Shown: in pieces, positions 1 through 10,668 of the stretch
Layout of the letters: every line of letters starts with the position of its first letter
How positions within the stretch are numbered: the first letter of the stretch is position 1
Assembly (NCBI GenBank): GCA_014155875.1
Contig: JACEFZ010026865.1
Coordinates: forward strand, 326,501 to 390,500
Direction: 5' to 3'
Source: Cepaea nemoralis
Taxonomy: Eukaryota; Mollusca; Gastropoda; Stylommatophora; Helicidae
Length of the DNA: 64,000 nt
Notes under the pieces: model-generated
Database searches by the model: none
Seen by the model: only the letters and a program-made list of their open reading frames with translations
What the model was told of the DNA's origin: nothing
Made by a program: the position numbers and the translations under genes

Positions 1-37
1 CGACTTGTGTTAGGTTTTTATAAAATGGTATGGGTGC

Positions 38-160
38 TGGTCGTTCAGAAAGCAATGGCAAACTACTGAACGTAAACTTGCCCAGGAATCTCAAACAGCC
101 CAAAAATGCTGGAGTTGACTGCTAAATCTTGTAAAGGATACGAAATTAACTTTGTTTAGT
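38..160 (+). repeat. SINE-1 fragment (central and 3' part)
   Basis: The stretch from about 44 shares a long conserved block (CAGAAAGCAATGGCAAACTA and the following bases, ending near TTGTAAAGGATA) with sequences at 3098-3195 and 3845-3920. The tRNA-like head seen in the other copies is absent here. It is an old 5'-truncated SINE copy in the intron upstream of the first visible exon. The rest of 161-502 shows nothing recognisable. Confidence 0.6.
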
Positions 161-502
161 ACTATGAAGTCAGTGGTTTGGTCACTTCTGAATGACAATC
201 CTGATAGTGTATGTGTGTGTGTGCACACATGTGTGATATTTGTTGGTGTTGTAGAAACTGACCAGTTTCAGTTGTTCTCTCTAGTACAACTTGGAGAGTT
301 GATGACTGATAATGGCTTGGCCATGTGTTACCTCTGTCCATCAGTGAAGCAAGTAATAATTTCACTGTAGCCTACCATGCGTGTCATAAGAGGGGACTAA
401 GGAAGGTTGGCATGAGACTGATTACCTCATCTCCCTAGAAAACTGTAGTTGCCAAATTTTATAAATCTTTTGAAGCCTCCACAAACTGTATCACATAGGA
501 GA

Positions 503-1203
503 TTAACCCTTTACAGGGCAGACGCTTGTCCGTTTTGTAGCCCTGAACGGGCAAGATTTTTTCAGGTTCTGTAAAAATTTCAGGTCGCGTTAGTAAAAAC
601 ATCACAAATAAGGTGTTAGTCAACCGATTTTAGTTAAATAAACAACACAATGAAGGGAAAAGCATGCAGAATATGTTACGTGATTGTTGCTGGTAATCCA
701 TATATGAACACAAATATTTACAAAATACGGCATGTTGTTTGTGATTTTCCGTCATCTATACGGCAATTTACAAACACATTTTCAGAATCATAATCACTTT
801 CTTTAAAGTCCGACTCACGACTGCTAATGCAAAGTAACGCTTTGCACTGATATCTAGCTCCGATTAATAATCAACTTCGTGCCCTTTAATGTAATTTAAA
901 TTGAACAGAGCGAAATCTCGGCTATCACTTGAAGAATCGCCGAAATCCATTTTGAAAAACAGCGTAAAACTCCCAAAAACTATCAAAACAAGTCCGTAAA
1001 AGTCGGTTCAAAGTCATTGTAGCGCGTTTACAAATGGCGGCCACGTTGTCAAGCTATCGGCGAAAGTGAAAGTAGCCGACGGAAGTGTCGGAAAGCCGAG
1101 AGATCGCGTTTTTACAATGTATAATAGTATCGGCCGGAATCGGACGCTACGCTCGTATTTAGAGATCGGCCGGTAACGGACACTATGCCTTGTAAAGGGT
1201 TAA
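503..1203. mobile_element. piggyBac-like non-autonomous element, copy 1
   Basis: The ends are TTAACCCTTTACAGGGCA and the near-perfect inverted complement TGCCTTGTAAAGGGTTAA, flanked by a TTAA duplication, as expected for the piggyBac superfamily. About 693 bp lie between the TTAA sites and there is no transposase ORF, so it would need a transposase in trans. A nearly identical copy lies at 50317-51022. Superfamily assignment rests on the TTAA target and CCCTTT termini only. Confidence 0.75.
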
Positions 1204-2186
1204 CTTCGGGAGGTGAAGAAAATAAATCTTATTCAAATGCTATTTGTTATCTAGCGGCATATTTAAAGGATGCTTTTAGTGTCCTCCTAATTCTTTCTGG
1301 CTTTTGGAGGGCCTGTTTTTGGGAAACACCACATTGACTCTTTCAAGAAAGAAACAGCACGCAGCCATGATGGTATTGTTTAATGTATTGGGATAGAAAC
1401 TCTCCCTCACTTGTACAGCACCTAAAAAACCAAACTTTCAAAGGTGTTCTGAGCCCAGTGATTGAGTGAGGAAAGGAGATAATATGGTGTTTGCACAAAG
1501 AGATATAGCTGATCACAGGCTAATGATTCTATGATCACTTGTTTCTTCCTCTGCCCCTTATCTCCCACTGTAACACAGGTCTGCAGTCAACCCATGCAGA
1601 CCATAAGTGGCTTTCTCCTACAACTCCCTTCATGTCCTCCTCACATTATTTTCAAATTGTTAATCTTATAACATTTTCTTTCTTCTACCACTTGTGCTGT
1701 CTTTCCAAATTCATACATGGTTCTGACATTCCTGGTGGCAATGCTGGAGATTTTCCTAGGTTATCAGTTATCAGTTGGGGTATCTTCATTGCACTCCGGA
1801 CATGTCCATAGGTGCTCAGATCCTCCCCCCAGCATATGCATCAGCGTCCGGTGGCTAATAGTGCCAGTTCTGTGTTGGTTGATGAGGCGCCTACGAGGTG
1901 AAATGAGGTATGTCAAACTCCTTGAGAATTTATCCATATGGCATCATACCTCTTCTAGCAGAGGAAGACGTGATAGATTTTTCCACTATAGTTTTTCTTT
2001 AGGAAGGGGAGGCCATCCTCACACAAACCCTCTTTAGACACATGGTGCGTGATTGTTACTGTTCTTTGCTTCCCTTAAAGACCTTGGTAACATAGACACA
2101 AAGATAACTTTATGTAGGCTGTATTATGTTTAGAAGGGCGTGTATTGAATGATACTTGCACGCCTGTCTCCCACTTCATATTTCAG
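1204..2186 (+). other. Intron sequence without a recognisable gene
   Basis: No exon or coding domain was found. The acceptor of the first visible cubilin exon closes the stretch (pyrimidine-rich, ending TTTCAG at 2186). Bases about 1987-2050 share a block (CTATAGTTTTCTTTAGGAAG and following) with about 3644-3705, so part of it is a dispersed repeat of unknown type. Confidence 0.5.
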
Positions 2187-2316
2187 GTGTCAGTGTGCAG
2201 AAAATTGGTATGGGATTCACTGTAGGGAGCAACATAATAACTGTATGGGGGCCTCCCACAGGGAGCTGTGTGGCCATGGGACTTGTGTCAATGAGGCCAG
2301 TATTCTGCCGGGACAG
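2187..2316 (+). CDS. CUBN: Cubilin exon: end of an EGF domain and start of the next
   Basis: The exon starts after TTTCAG and ends before GTAATT. It begins with the last base of a codon, so the preceding exon (outside the window) must supply two bases; it ends on a codon boundary. It encodes the C-terminal loop of an EGF domain (CQCAENWYGIHC) and then the first half of another EGF domain with cysteines in CMGASHRELCGHGTC. The second half is on the exon at 4064. The exon is 130 nt. Confidence 0.88.
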
Positions 2317-2360
2317 GTAATTGTCATAATGAAAATGCTGCTTACATAGTGCAAGTTGCA

Positions 2361-2490
2361 TGAATAGCATTCACTTATGATGGGGGAAGTTAAGATAAAA
2401 CAACATCCAGGATTCCCAAACTCCTAAATAGCATTCACTTATGATGGGGGAGGTTAAGATAAAAAAAACATCCAGGATTCTCAAACTCCT
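2361..2490 (+). repeat. Two-copy tandem duplication (~64 bp)
   Basis: The block containing GCATTCACTTATGATGGGGG and running to CCCAAACTCCTAAA appears twice in a row at about 2361-2424 and 2425-2490 with a few substitutions and small indels. It is intronic and non-coding. Confidence 0.8.
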
Positions 2491-2654
2491 AAAGCGTATG
2501 AGATGAAAACAGTTGGGTGTGTGTGACACTTGCAAAAGAGGGAGAGAAATCAGACAACGAACTCAAATCTGGTTAACAGCAATTACAGTGGGGGAAATTA
2601 CAATAATAATAAAACTAAATTAACGTAAAGCAAAAACGTAACAATCAGCTAAAC

Positions 2655-2885
2655 AAGAACATAATGAATCTGGCGTTTTGATCTTAGTGATCTTCTTCAG
2701 GAACAACACAAACAGATCTAATGTTGGATTCATTGTATTGTGGTTTAGCATATCTTTACTGTTTGCTCACTTTACATTTTTCAGTATTATTATTATTTTT
2801 ATTTCCCCACTGTGGTTTCTGTTAACCAGATTTGAGTTTGTTGTAAGGTATGCACATTGTGCCTGTGTTTGTTCTATCTCACTTT
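2655..2885. repeat. Dispersed repeat with Penelope-type CCTGAAGAAG motif, copy 1
   Basis: Bases 2720-2880 match 41475-41632 in the same orientation (shared blocks TTGTGGTTTAGC and TTTGAGTTTGTTGTAAG). The adjoining piece 2675-2722 carries CCTGAAGAAGATC...GATC on the minus strand, whereas the 41451 copy has it on the plus strand, so a short segment is inverted between copies. The CCTGAAGAAG-stem-AAA arrangement recalls hammerhead-like motifs in Penelope-like elements. Assignment is tentative. Confidence 0.45.
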
Positions 2886-2966
2886 TCGCAGGAGTCACTC
2901 ATACCTGTTTCCATCCCATGTTGTCATATCCTACTGCAGCCATGATTTTTCTGATCCTATAACACG

Positions 2967-3220
2967 CATGCCGGTCTCTCTGGCCGAGGGGTTACAACAC
3001 TTTCTCCGTAATCCCGTTTATCACGCAGAGTCTCATATCGGGAGAGAACTGGGAGCGGTTCGACCCCCGCTGGTGACTTGCGGGATACTGAGCCGGCCGC
3101 TCAGAAAGCAATGGCAAACTACTGAGCGTAATCTTGCAAGAAATCAACAGTCAGCTGAAAGATGCTGATGTTGACAGCGATGTCCTGTAAAGGATATGCA
3201 AAATAAAAATAAAAATAACA
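2967..3220 (+). mobile_element. SINE-1, full-length copy (tRNA-derived)
   Basis: The head has pol III promoter elements: an A-box-like TGGCCGAGGGGTTACAAC at 2981-2998 and a perfect B-box-like GGTTCGACCCC at 3057-3067. A central block (from 3098, CAGAAAGCAATGGCAAACTA) is shared with copies at 44 and 3845. The 3' end is an A-rich tail, AAAATAAAAATAAAAATAA, near 3199-3217. The head resembles Ser/Leu-type tRNA, but the wide A-to-B spacing shows it is not a functional tRNA gene. Confidence 0.8.
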
Positions 3221-3469
3221 CGCATAACTACCTCCTGAAAAATCTTCAGCAGACATCAGCAGTCATGACTCTGCAGTCATCGTTCTATCTTCTCTGCCTC
3301 TCTTGTCCAATATTTTCCAACATAAGGACACATTCTCTATCCCACGTCTTCTGTGAATATGCTGCAGAATTGTTTTTATCTTTTCTTTACACATCTGGTG
3401 CTGGGTCTGTACCACTGGGTAGGGTATTGGTGCACGATAAGGCAGTTGTGGTCAGGATCCTTTGAGATC

Positions 3470-3640
3470 ATGTGTATACTGTGGAAGAACATCATCATCA
3501 TAGTCTGGAGAGAATGGTGCAGCAGGGAGTGACCAAAGGATCTGGTTGACACTCTTTACTCAGAGGACAGGCCAGATGAACACATAATCAGACTGCAGCT
3601 GGTACCATCAATATTGGGGTTCTTTACCAATTGGATTTTG
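3470..3640 (+). mobile_element. LINE remnant, RNase H family (AATC-tail type)
   Basis: The stretch with CAGCAGGGAGTGACC, ACATAATCAGACTGC and TTGGGGTTCTTT parallels the last 240 bases of the LINE at 59748-61732 (CAGCAAGGAGTGACG, ACATATAATCAGATTGC, TTGGTGTTGGAACTCTT). It is a decayed 3' fragment with no intact frame. Confidence 0.5.
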
Positions 3641-3719
3641 GGCTATAGTTTTCTTTAGGAAGGGGTAGCCAGCCTCAAACAAACCCTCTTGGACACATGG
3701 CGGGTCAGTGTTACGTTTC

Positions 3720-3935
3720 TTTGTGGAGGTCAGCATGGCTGAATGGTTAAAAGTGCTTGTCATAAACATCTGGTGTGCTGATAGCGAGCTTGTGGGTTCC
3801 TCTCCTACACTGGTCAGTTAAACTTAAATGTTGACTTCTTGTTCAGAAAGCAATAGCAAACTGCTGAACGTAAAATTGCTTAGAAAATCAACCTGGGGTT
3901 GATCACAATGTCCTGCAAAGATAATGTTAGTTCTG
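3720..3935 (+). mobile_element. SINE-1, diverged copy
   Basis: There is an A-box-like CATGGCTGAATGGTTAAAAG at 3734-3753, a B-box-like GGGTTCCTCTCC near 3794, and then the shared central block CAGAAAGCAATAGCAAACTG from 3845. The order matches the copy at 2967-3220. Confidence 0.7.
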
Positions 3936-4063
3936 CAATAAACTATACCTACCCTTCAGGCCAATTAGAGATAAACAAATATGTGTGCAGACCATACAGC
4001 TTTGCTATATATATAAAATAATATTTCTGGTTATTTGTGCACTAAACTATGCTGACGTTGCAG

Positions 4064-4229
4064 GCCAGCTATAGATGTATCTGTGAGGCAGGATGGACTC
4101 AATCCAGCTCTGACCCAGCCTGCATAGTGGACATTGATGAATGTGCAAATGGGACACGCTGCTCAGTTCACCCACTGGTTCACTGTATCAACATACCTGG
4201 CTCATTTGTCTGCGGTTCCTGCCCACCAG
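4064..4229 (+). CDS. CUBN: Cubilin exon: EGF end plus calcium-binding EGF
   Basis: The exon lies between GTTGCAG and the donor GTAACC. It starts on a codon boundary, matching the previous exon, and ends after the first base of a Gly codon. It completes an EGF domain (YRCICEAGWTQ then SDPAC) and then encodes a calcium-binding EGF starting VDIDECANGTRC, with CINIPGSFVCGSCPPG. The Asp-Ile-Asp-Glu-Cys signature is typical of cbEGF modules. Confidence 0.92.
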
Positions 4230-5100
4230 GTAACCATGAATTGAAAATGGATAAATTAAATGTTATTGTTATTTTATGATTGTGAGTCATTAAACAGTGT
4301 AACTGGCCTTAACTCTACCAGACCGCTGTACCGATTTTTTAGTAATTTCCGAATCTGCCGCTATACCGCTGTACCTAATTTTCAATACTTTGTCTAGTAT
4401 GTGAAAAAAATGCATCATAAACTAAAATTAACCAACCAATCGTGGTCAAACCTCATGGTTAGCCATTGCAAATGTCTACCCCCATGTGTTTGAATTGACT
4501 TTGTGTGGTTTAACGTGAAAAAATTCTGAAAATTCACAATGAAACGAGCGGTTGATGAACCAAGCACTTCAACAAGAAAGTGAAGTAGGCCTAGGCTTTT
4601 CACAGTCCAACGGGTGAGCAATAATTTGGGTGATTCAGACTCTGAGGAGTTAGAATTTCATCAAGAATATGTTTCCAGTTCAAGTGACACAGACAGTGAG
4701 AGATGAAAGGTAGACCTATTTTCTACAATGTCTCCAAGTTACATCTTATTCTAACCACTTGTTTGCATGTAACTAACATTTTTCGATATCATGTTGGTGT
4801 TGTCTCTTTAATGCTCAGTAGCCAGATATAGGGGACAGTTAGGTTCAGGGCCTCAGGTCTGGTAGGGTTATATTTTATGTGCATAATAATAATAGTAATT
4901 GTGATAATAATAATGGAAGTAATAGTAATGAACAATTTCACAATCACTAAAGACGCAAACTGGGGCTTTTGAGTTCAGACAAGTTCTTAGAATATCGTGG
5001 ACCAAGAAGGAGAAAAATATTGAAATTCTATAAGATCTGAACATTGCAGAAAACTGGTTTATAGACTGTACCATGTGTCAGAAACTGAAATACTTTGGCC
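4230..5100 (+). other. Intron sequence, nothing recognised
   Basis: AT-rich intron sequence with short AATAATAAT-type runs near 4880-4915. No coding domain, RNA gene or transposon terminus was recognised before the minisatellite that begins near 5113. Confidence 0.5.
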
Positions 5101-5112
5101 ACATTAAATGTC

Positions 5113-6335
5113 TCAGTGGCTGGGAGAGTACAGTGATGGGAGGTGTGGTTCCTGGTAGAAGTGGCTGGGAGAGAACAGTGATGGGAGGTGTGGTTCCTGG
5201 TAGAAGTGGCTGGGAGAGTACAGTGATGGGAGGAGTGGTTCCTGGTAGAAGTGGCTGGGAGAGAACAGTGATGGGAGGTGTGGTTCCTGGTAGAAGTGGC
5301 TGGGAGAGAACAGTGATGGGAGGTGTGGTTCCTGGTAGAAGTGGCTGGGAGAGAACAGAGATGGGAGGTGTGGTTCCTGGTAGAAGTGGCTGGGAGAGAA
5401 CAGTGATGGGAGGTGTGGTTCCTGGTAGAAGTGGCTGGGAGAGAACAGTGATGGGAGGTGTGGTTCCTGGTAGAAGTGGCTGGGAGAGTACAGTGATGGG
5501 AGGAGTGGTTCCTGGTAGAAGTGGCTGGGAGAGAACAGTGATGGGAGGTGTGGTTCCTGGTAGAAGTGGCTGGGAGAGTACAGTGATGGGAGGAGTGGTT
5601 CCTGGTAGAAGTGGCTGGGAGAGAACAGTGATGGGAGGAGTGGTTCCTGGTAGAAGTGGCTGGGAGAGTACAGTGATGGGAGGAGTGGTTCCTGGTAGAA
5701 GTGGCTGGGAGAGTACAGTGATGGGAGGAGTGGTTCCTGGTAGAAGTGGCTGGGAGAGAACAGTGATGGGAGGAGTGGTTCCTGGTAGAAGTGGCTGGGA
5801 GAGTACAGTGATGGGAGGTGGGGGTCCTGGTAGAAGAGGCTGGGAGAGTACAGTGATGGGAGGAGTGGTTCCTGGTAGAAGTGGCTGGGAGAGTACAGTG
5901 ATGGGAGGAGTGGGTCCTGGTAGAAGAGGCTAGGAGAGGATAGTGATGGGAGGAGTGGTTCCTGGTAGAAGTGGCTGGGGGAGAACAGTGATGGGAGGAG
6001 TGGTTCCTGGTAGAAGAGGCTAGGAGAGGATAGTGATGGGAGATGTGGTTCCTGGTAGAAGAGGCTGGGAGAGGACAGGGATGGGAGGAGTGGTTCCTGG
6101 TAGAAGTGGCTGGGAGAGTACAGTGATGGGAGGTGGGGGTCCTGGTAGAAGTGGCTGGGAGAGTACAGTGATGGGAGGAGTGGTTCCTGGTAGAAGTGGC
6201 TGGGAGAGTACAGTGATGGGAGGTGTGGGTCCTGGTAGAAGAGGCTGGGAGTGTACATTGATGGGAGGAGTGGTTCCTGGTAGAAGAGGCTGGGAGAGGA
6301 CAGTGATGGGAGGAGTGGCTCCAGGTAAAAGTAAA
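5113..6335. repeat. 45-bp minisatellite, about 27 copies
   Basis: The unit is 45 bp, containing GTGGCTGGGAGAG, CAGTGATGGGAGG and GGTTCCTGGTAGAA. Because 45 is a multiple of three, long frames stay open on both strands (a 15-residue repeat on each). That is a by-product of the period and not evidence for a gene. Variants such as AGAGGCTAGGAGAGGATAG cluster toward the 3' end. Confidence 0.95.
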
Positions 6336-6459
6336 AGGATCCACCAGCACGAAGATGGACACAGGACACTGCAGACACCTTGGGCATGAGGGTGTCACTG
6401 TTGTCACTGTCAGCAGTCCTAATTGATACTCGATTTCAAATAAGAAATTACTCATACAA

Positions 6460-7005
6460 GTTATATATCATATACTGCATTGATGTCATGCAATGTTATA
6501 ATTTATGATATGTATCTTGTATCAGTAATTTCTAATGTTGTACACTGTTGAAACATGATAATACATAACTTGTACAAGTAATTTCTAATGTTGTACACTG
6601 TTGAAACATGATGATACATAACTTGTATAAGTAATTTCTAATGGTGTATACTGTTGAAACATATGATGATACATAATTTGTACAAGTAATTTCTAATGTT
6701 GTACACTGTTGAAACATATTATGATATATAACTTATACAAGTAATTTCTAATGTTGTACACTGTTGAAGCATATGATGATATGTCACTTGTATGAGTAAT
6801 TTCTAATGTTGTACACTGTTGAAACATATGATGATACATAACTTGTGCAAGTAATTTCTAATGTTGTACACTGTTGACCCATGTGATGATACATAACTTG
6901 TACAAGTAATTTCTAATGTTGTACACTGTTGACCCATGTGATGATACATAACTTGTACAAGTAATTTCTACCCCATGTGATGATACATAACTTGTACGAG
7001 TTATT
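6460..7005. repeat. ~55-bp minisatellite upstream of a cubilin exon
   Basis: About nine units with the core CAAGTAATTTCTAATGTTGT and CACTGTTGAAACAT-ATGATGATACATAACTTG. The last units are truncated and the array ends some 40 bases before the exon at 7047. Confidence 0.92.
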
Positions 7006-7046
7006 CCTGATGTTCATGTTGTATATTTCTTCACGCACGGCTCTAG

Positions 7047-7178
7047 GTTACACGGGCAATGGTCATACCTGTTACGACATCAATGAGTGTACCATTAACA
7101 ACGGTGGATGCTCCACATCCCCACGAGTGGAATGCATCAACGCCCAAGGATCCTGGGCTTGTGGGCCCTGTCCAGGAG
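7047..7178 (+). CDS. CUBN: Cubilin exon: calcium-binding EGF (DINEC)
   Basis: The acceptor is CTCTAG and the donor GTGTCT. The exon starts by completing a Gly codon and ends after one base of the next Gly codon, so it is a symmetric phase 1-1 exon of 132 nt. It finishes the preceding cbEGF (YTGNGHTC) and encodes [13 protein letters not shown], then [17 protein letters not shown]. The INNGGCS and CPPG/CPGG patterns are those of cubilin cbEGF modules. Confidence 0.93.
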
Positions 7179-7344
7179 GTGTCTGTTTTGTCTCTGTTTA
7201 TCCATGTTTTCACTTATTGAACGTCACACAACGGGAAACATACAGCTGAAAAAGTTATTACAAATAGAATACACCTGAAATCAGCGTTAAAATACCGCAA
7301 GGACAATATGTGTTGAAAATGGACAGAGTGCATAAATTATGGGA

Positions 7345-7560
7345 TTCATGTTGGCATAGTGGCTAGCATGCTTGCCTTCCGGCCTGGTGGTCATGGGTTT
7401 TAATTTGCATCCAAGTGGATTTCTGGAATGGAGCTGGGCTGCCAGCGCTAGCCAAGTTTATAGCCAGTGTAACTGATAATGTCATGAGCATGGCTGGACA
7501 TGGGTTTGGTGGCAGGACATGTCACTTGTCAAAATGAGGGCAAGATTGGCCACCTATTCC
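7345..7560 (+). mobile_element. SINE-2, + copy (tRNA-derived, diverged)
   Basis: There is an A-box-like TTGGCATAGTGGCTAGCATG at 7351-7370 and a weak B-box-like GGTCATGGGTTTTAA at 7389-7403. The same head (GTGGCTAGC with a GGTCA... box) is found on the minus strand near 32740-32780 and 62990-63050, defining a second SINE family. Confidence 0.55.
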
Positions 7561-7600
7561 TCTACACTCAAATGTAGAAACAGAAAGACTAAACAGAACT

Positions 7601-8620
7601 GAAAGATATCTCTACATCCCAGGGTAGATGAGGGAAGACTAAACAAAACTGAAATATATCTCTACATCCCAGGGTAGATGAGGGAAGACTAAACAAAACT
7701 GAAATATATCTCTACATCCCAGGTTAGATGAGGGAAGACTAAACAAAACTGAAAGATATTTCTACATCCCAGGGTAGATGAGGGAAGACTAAACAAAACT
7801 GACAGATACCTTTACATCCCAGGGTAGACGAGGGAAGACTAAACAAAACTGAAAGATATCTCTACATCCCAGGGTAGATGAGGGAAGACTAAACAAAACT
7901 GAAAGATACCTTTAAACACCAGTGTAGAAGAGGGAAGACTAAACAAAACTGAAAGATACCTCTACAACCCAGGGTAGAAGAGGGAAGACTAAACAAAACT
8001 GAAAGATACCTTTACACCCCAGGGTAGAAGAGGGAAGACTAAACAAAACTGAAAGATATCTCTACATCCCAGGGTAGATGAGGGAAGACTAAACAAAACT
8101 GAAATATATCTCTACATCCCAGGGTAGATGAGGGAAGACTAAACAAAACTGAAAGATATTTCTACATCCCAGAGTAGATGAGGGAAGACTAAACAAAACT
8201 GACAGATACCTTTACACCTCAGGGTAGATGAGGGAAGACTAAACAAAACTGAAAGAAACCTTTACACCTCAGGGTAGAGGAGGGAAGACTAAACAAAACT
8301 GAAAGATACCTTTACACCTCAGGGTAGAGGAGGGAAGACTTAACAAAACTGAAAGATACCTTTACACCCCAGGGTAGAAGAGGGAAGACTAAACAAAACT
8401 GAAAAATACCTTTACACCCCAGGGTAGAAGAGGGGAGACTAAACAAAACTGAAAGATCTCTCTACATCCCAGGGTAGAAGAGATAAGACTAAATAAATTG
8501 AAAGATACCTTTACACCTCAGGGTAGAAGAGGGGAGACTAAACAAAACTGAAAGATATCTCTACATCCCAGGGTAGACGAGGGAAGACTAAACAAAACTT
8601 AAAGATACACTGTACAGTAG
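7601..8620. repeat. 50-bp minisatellite, about 20 copies
   Basis: The unit is 50 bp with AGGGAAGACTAAACAAAACT, GAAAGATATC and TACATCCCAGGGTAGA. Sub-variants (ACACCTCAGGGTAGAGG versus ACATCCCAGGGTAGATG) occur in blocks, which indicates higher-order amplification. Confidence 0.95.
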
Positions 8621-8789
8621 CTACACGCTCCATAGTACAAAAGGGGAGAATAACAAGAACCAAATGGACATGTATACCTAAGTATAAAATTGGAAAAACT
8701 TTGAATGAATTGATGCATGGAGGGTTACTATTCTATAGTTTGAATAAATTACCACACATAAGCTTATCAACAGTCAAACAGAACTTTGG

Positions 8790-8945
8790 TGCCGTGGCAG
8801 CATAGTGGCCAGACATGGGTTAGAACTCACACACAAGACAGATTTGGTCAACTGACCATGGCTGCCAGTTGGACCCAGCCTAGAATAGGCACCAGGAGAT
8901 GACCTGGGAAGTGAAGGTAGACAGGTGTGATCATCTGGAGTGCTG
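8790..8945 (+). mobile_element. SINE-2-like fragment
   Basis: The stretch GTGGCAGCATAGTGGCCAGA followed by CATGGGTTAGAACTC resembles the SINE-2 head (A-box/B-box-like) with an internal deletion. It is decayed; the family assignment is weak. Confidence 0.4.
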
Positions 8946-8964
8946 ATTGGTCCTAACATGTGGG

Positions 8965-9370
8965 TCTGTAAGGTATCACTATACCACCCAGGTAGAAGGG
9001 GAAAAGCTACACAAGGCTGTAAGGCAGTGTTTCCCAACCTTTTTTGTGGCCATGCCCACTTAAGCCTTTCTAAAATTCATATTTGCCCCCCCCCCCCCCC
9101 CCGCCCGCCGCCCCATTTTCTTTATTGCCCCTCTTAACAATCGAATTGCCCGCCTGTGGGGCGTGGGCCCCACGTTGGGAAACACTGCTGTAAGGTGTCA
9201 CTATACCCACAGGGGAAAGACTACACAAGGCTGTAAGGTATTGCTATACCCCCAGGTAGAAGGGGAAAGACTACACAAGGCTGTAAGGTATTGCTATACC
9301 CCAGGTAGAAGGGGACAGGCTACACAAGGCTGTAAGGTACCTCTACAATGAAGGGTAGAGGAGGAAAGAC
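8965..9370. repeat. ~50-bp minisatellite split by a hAT element
   Basis: Units contain CTACACAAGGCTGTAAGGTA and CCCAGGTAGAAGGGGAAA. The array is interrupted by the hAT insertion at 9025-9187, whose target duplication CTGTAAGG is part of the unit. The GGTAGAAGGGGA...GACTA block suggests descent from the 50-bp array at 7601-8620. Confidence 0.8.
9025..9187. mobile_element. Short hAT element (163 bp)
   Basis: The termini are CAGTGTTTCCCAAC and the inverted GTTGGGAAACACTG. An 8-bp target duplication CTGTAAGG lies at 9017-9024 and 9188-9195. TIRs of the CAGTG-TTCYCAAC type with 8-bp duplications are hallmarks of the hAT superfamily. It has no coding capacity and contains a C/G-rich core (poly-C near 9087-9103). 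Confidence 0.9.
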
Positions 9371-9444
9371 TAAACCCTAAACAATATCTATACTCTTGAT
9401 TGTTCTATAAAAATATGGATCTGGCACCATATGCCCAATGCACA

Positions 9445-10048
9445 TTAAGGTGTGTAAGTGTGTCCTTGAATGACTGACCTACTTAAGGTGTGTAAATGTG
9501 TCCTTGAATGACTGACCTACTTAAGGTGTGTAAATGTGTCCTTGAATGACTGACCTACTTAAGGTGTGTAAATGTGTCCTTGAATGACTGACCTGCTTAA
9601 GATGTGTAAATGTGTCCTTGAATGACTGACCTACTTAAGGTGTGTAAATGGGTCCTTGAATGACTGGCCTACTTAAGATGTGTAAATGAGTCCTTGAATG
9701 ACTGACCTACTTAAGGTGTTTAAATGGGTCTTTGAATGACTGACCTACGTAAGATGTGTAAATGGGTCCTTGAATGACTGACCTACTTAAGGTGTTTAAA
9801 TGGGTCCTTGAATGACTGACCTACTTAAGATGTGTAAATGGGTCATTGAATGACTGACCTACTCAAGGTGTTTAAATGGGTCATTGAATGACTGACCTAC
9901 TTAAGATGTTTAAATGGGTCATTGAATGACTGACCTACTTAAGGTGTGAAATTGGGTCCTTGAATGACTGGCCTACTTAAGATGTGTAAATGGGTCATTG
10001 AATGACTGGCCTTCTTAAGATGTGTAAATGAGTCCTTGAATGACTGAC
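9445..10048. repeat. 38-bp minisatellite, left part (split by LTR element)
   Basis: The unit is about 38 bp: TGACTGACCTACTTAAGG followed by TGTGTAAATGTGTCCTTGAA. The array stops exactly at the left LTR (10049) and resumes at 26333, so the retrotransposon inserted into an existing array. Confidence 0.95.
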
Positions 10049-10668
10049 TGTCAACAACCGTTGTTTCAGGCATCATAGGATTCTTCTCTCGCACCACACA
10101 AGGAACTTGCAAGTCGTGTGAGAGGAAATGGATGATACATTTTATTGCCGTTGGCTCTGTACATTTACAAAACAGTCGCTATCAAATCACACACAAAGCC
10201 ACAGAATTGCCTATCACTGGTTTCCAAACCCTATTGCTAATATCTATCTATTTGGCTACAGAAAAACCCCTATCGACACTAAACGGTGCACTCGCTACGA
10301 AGTCAGTCCCCAGTCTGACTTTCCTACATGCGTGGCTACACAGCACGCGGAAGGACCTTGTACGTCCTTCGGCTTTTTGCGTGTTATCACACTCAGCACG
10401 CGTATAGCGGCCGTTTCCTATTGAGTGGCAATCCCTATTCTCCGTGGCTATCACGTAGGCGTGATTCTGTCGTGACCAGAGTGCTAACTATCTGGTCGAC
10501 GCCTCCGTGTCTCATGAGAGAACTAGTTAATAGTCCCCCTTCCTATCACCTACCCTGCCCTCATATCGGGGCACTGTGTTACCTCTAATCTACTTGAGGT
10601 TGACCACTCTTCCCGGTGGTCTTCTATCTTGAGGCAGACCTCAGATCCCTATCCTTCAGTCTTTGACA
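10049..10668 (-). repeat. Outer element LTR, left copy (3' LTR)
   Basis: It begins TGTCAACAAC and ends TTTGACA (TG...CA ends) and matches 25713-26332 over 620 bp with about five substitutions. Read on the minus strand it is the 3' LTR. A minus-strand AATAAA polyadenylation signal lies at 10141-10146. Confidence 0.95.

Noticed and set aside
5028..6455. Long minus-strand frame (475 codons) and overlapping plus-strand frames
   Set aside because: They follow the 45-bp minisatellite, whose length is a multiple of three; both strands stay open with a 15-residue repeat. No start context, splice support or domain.
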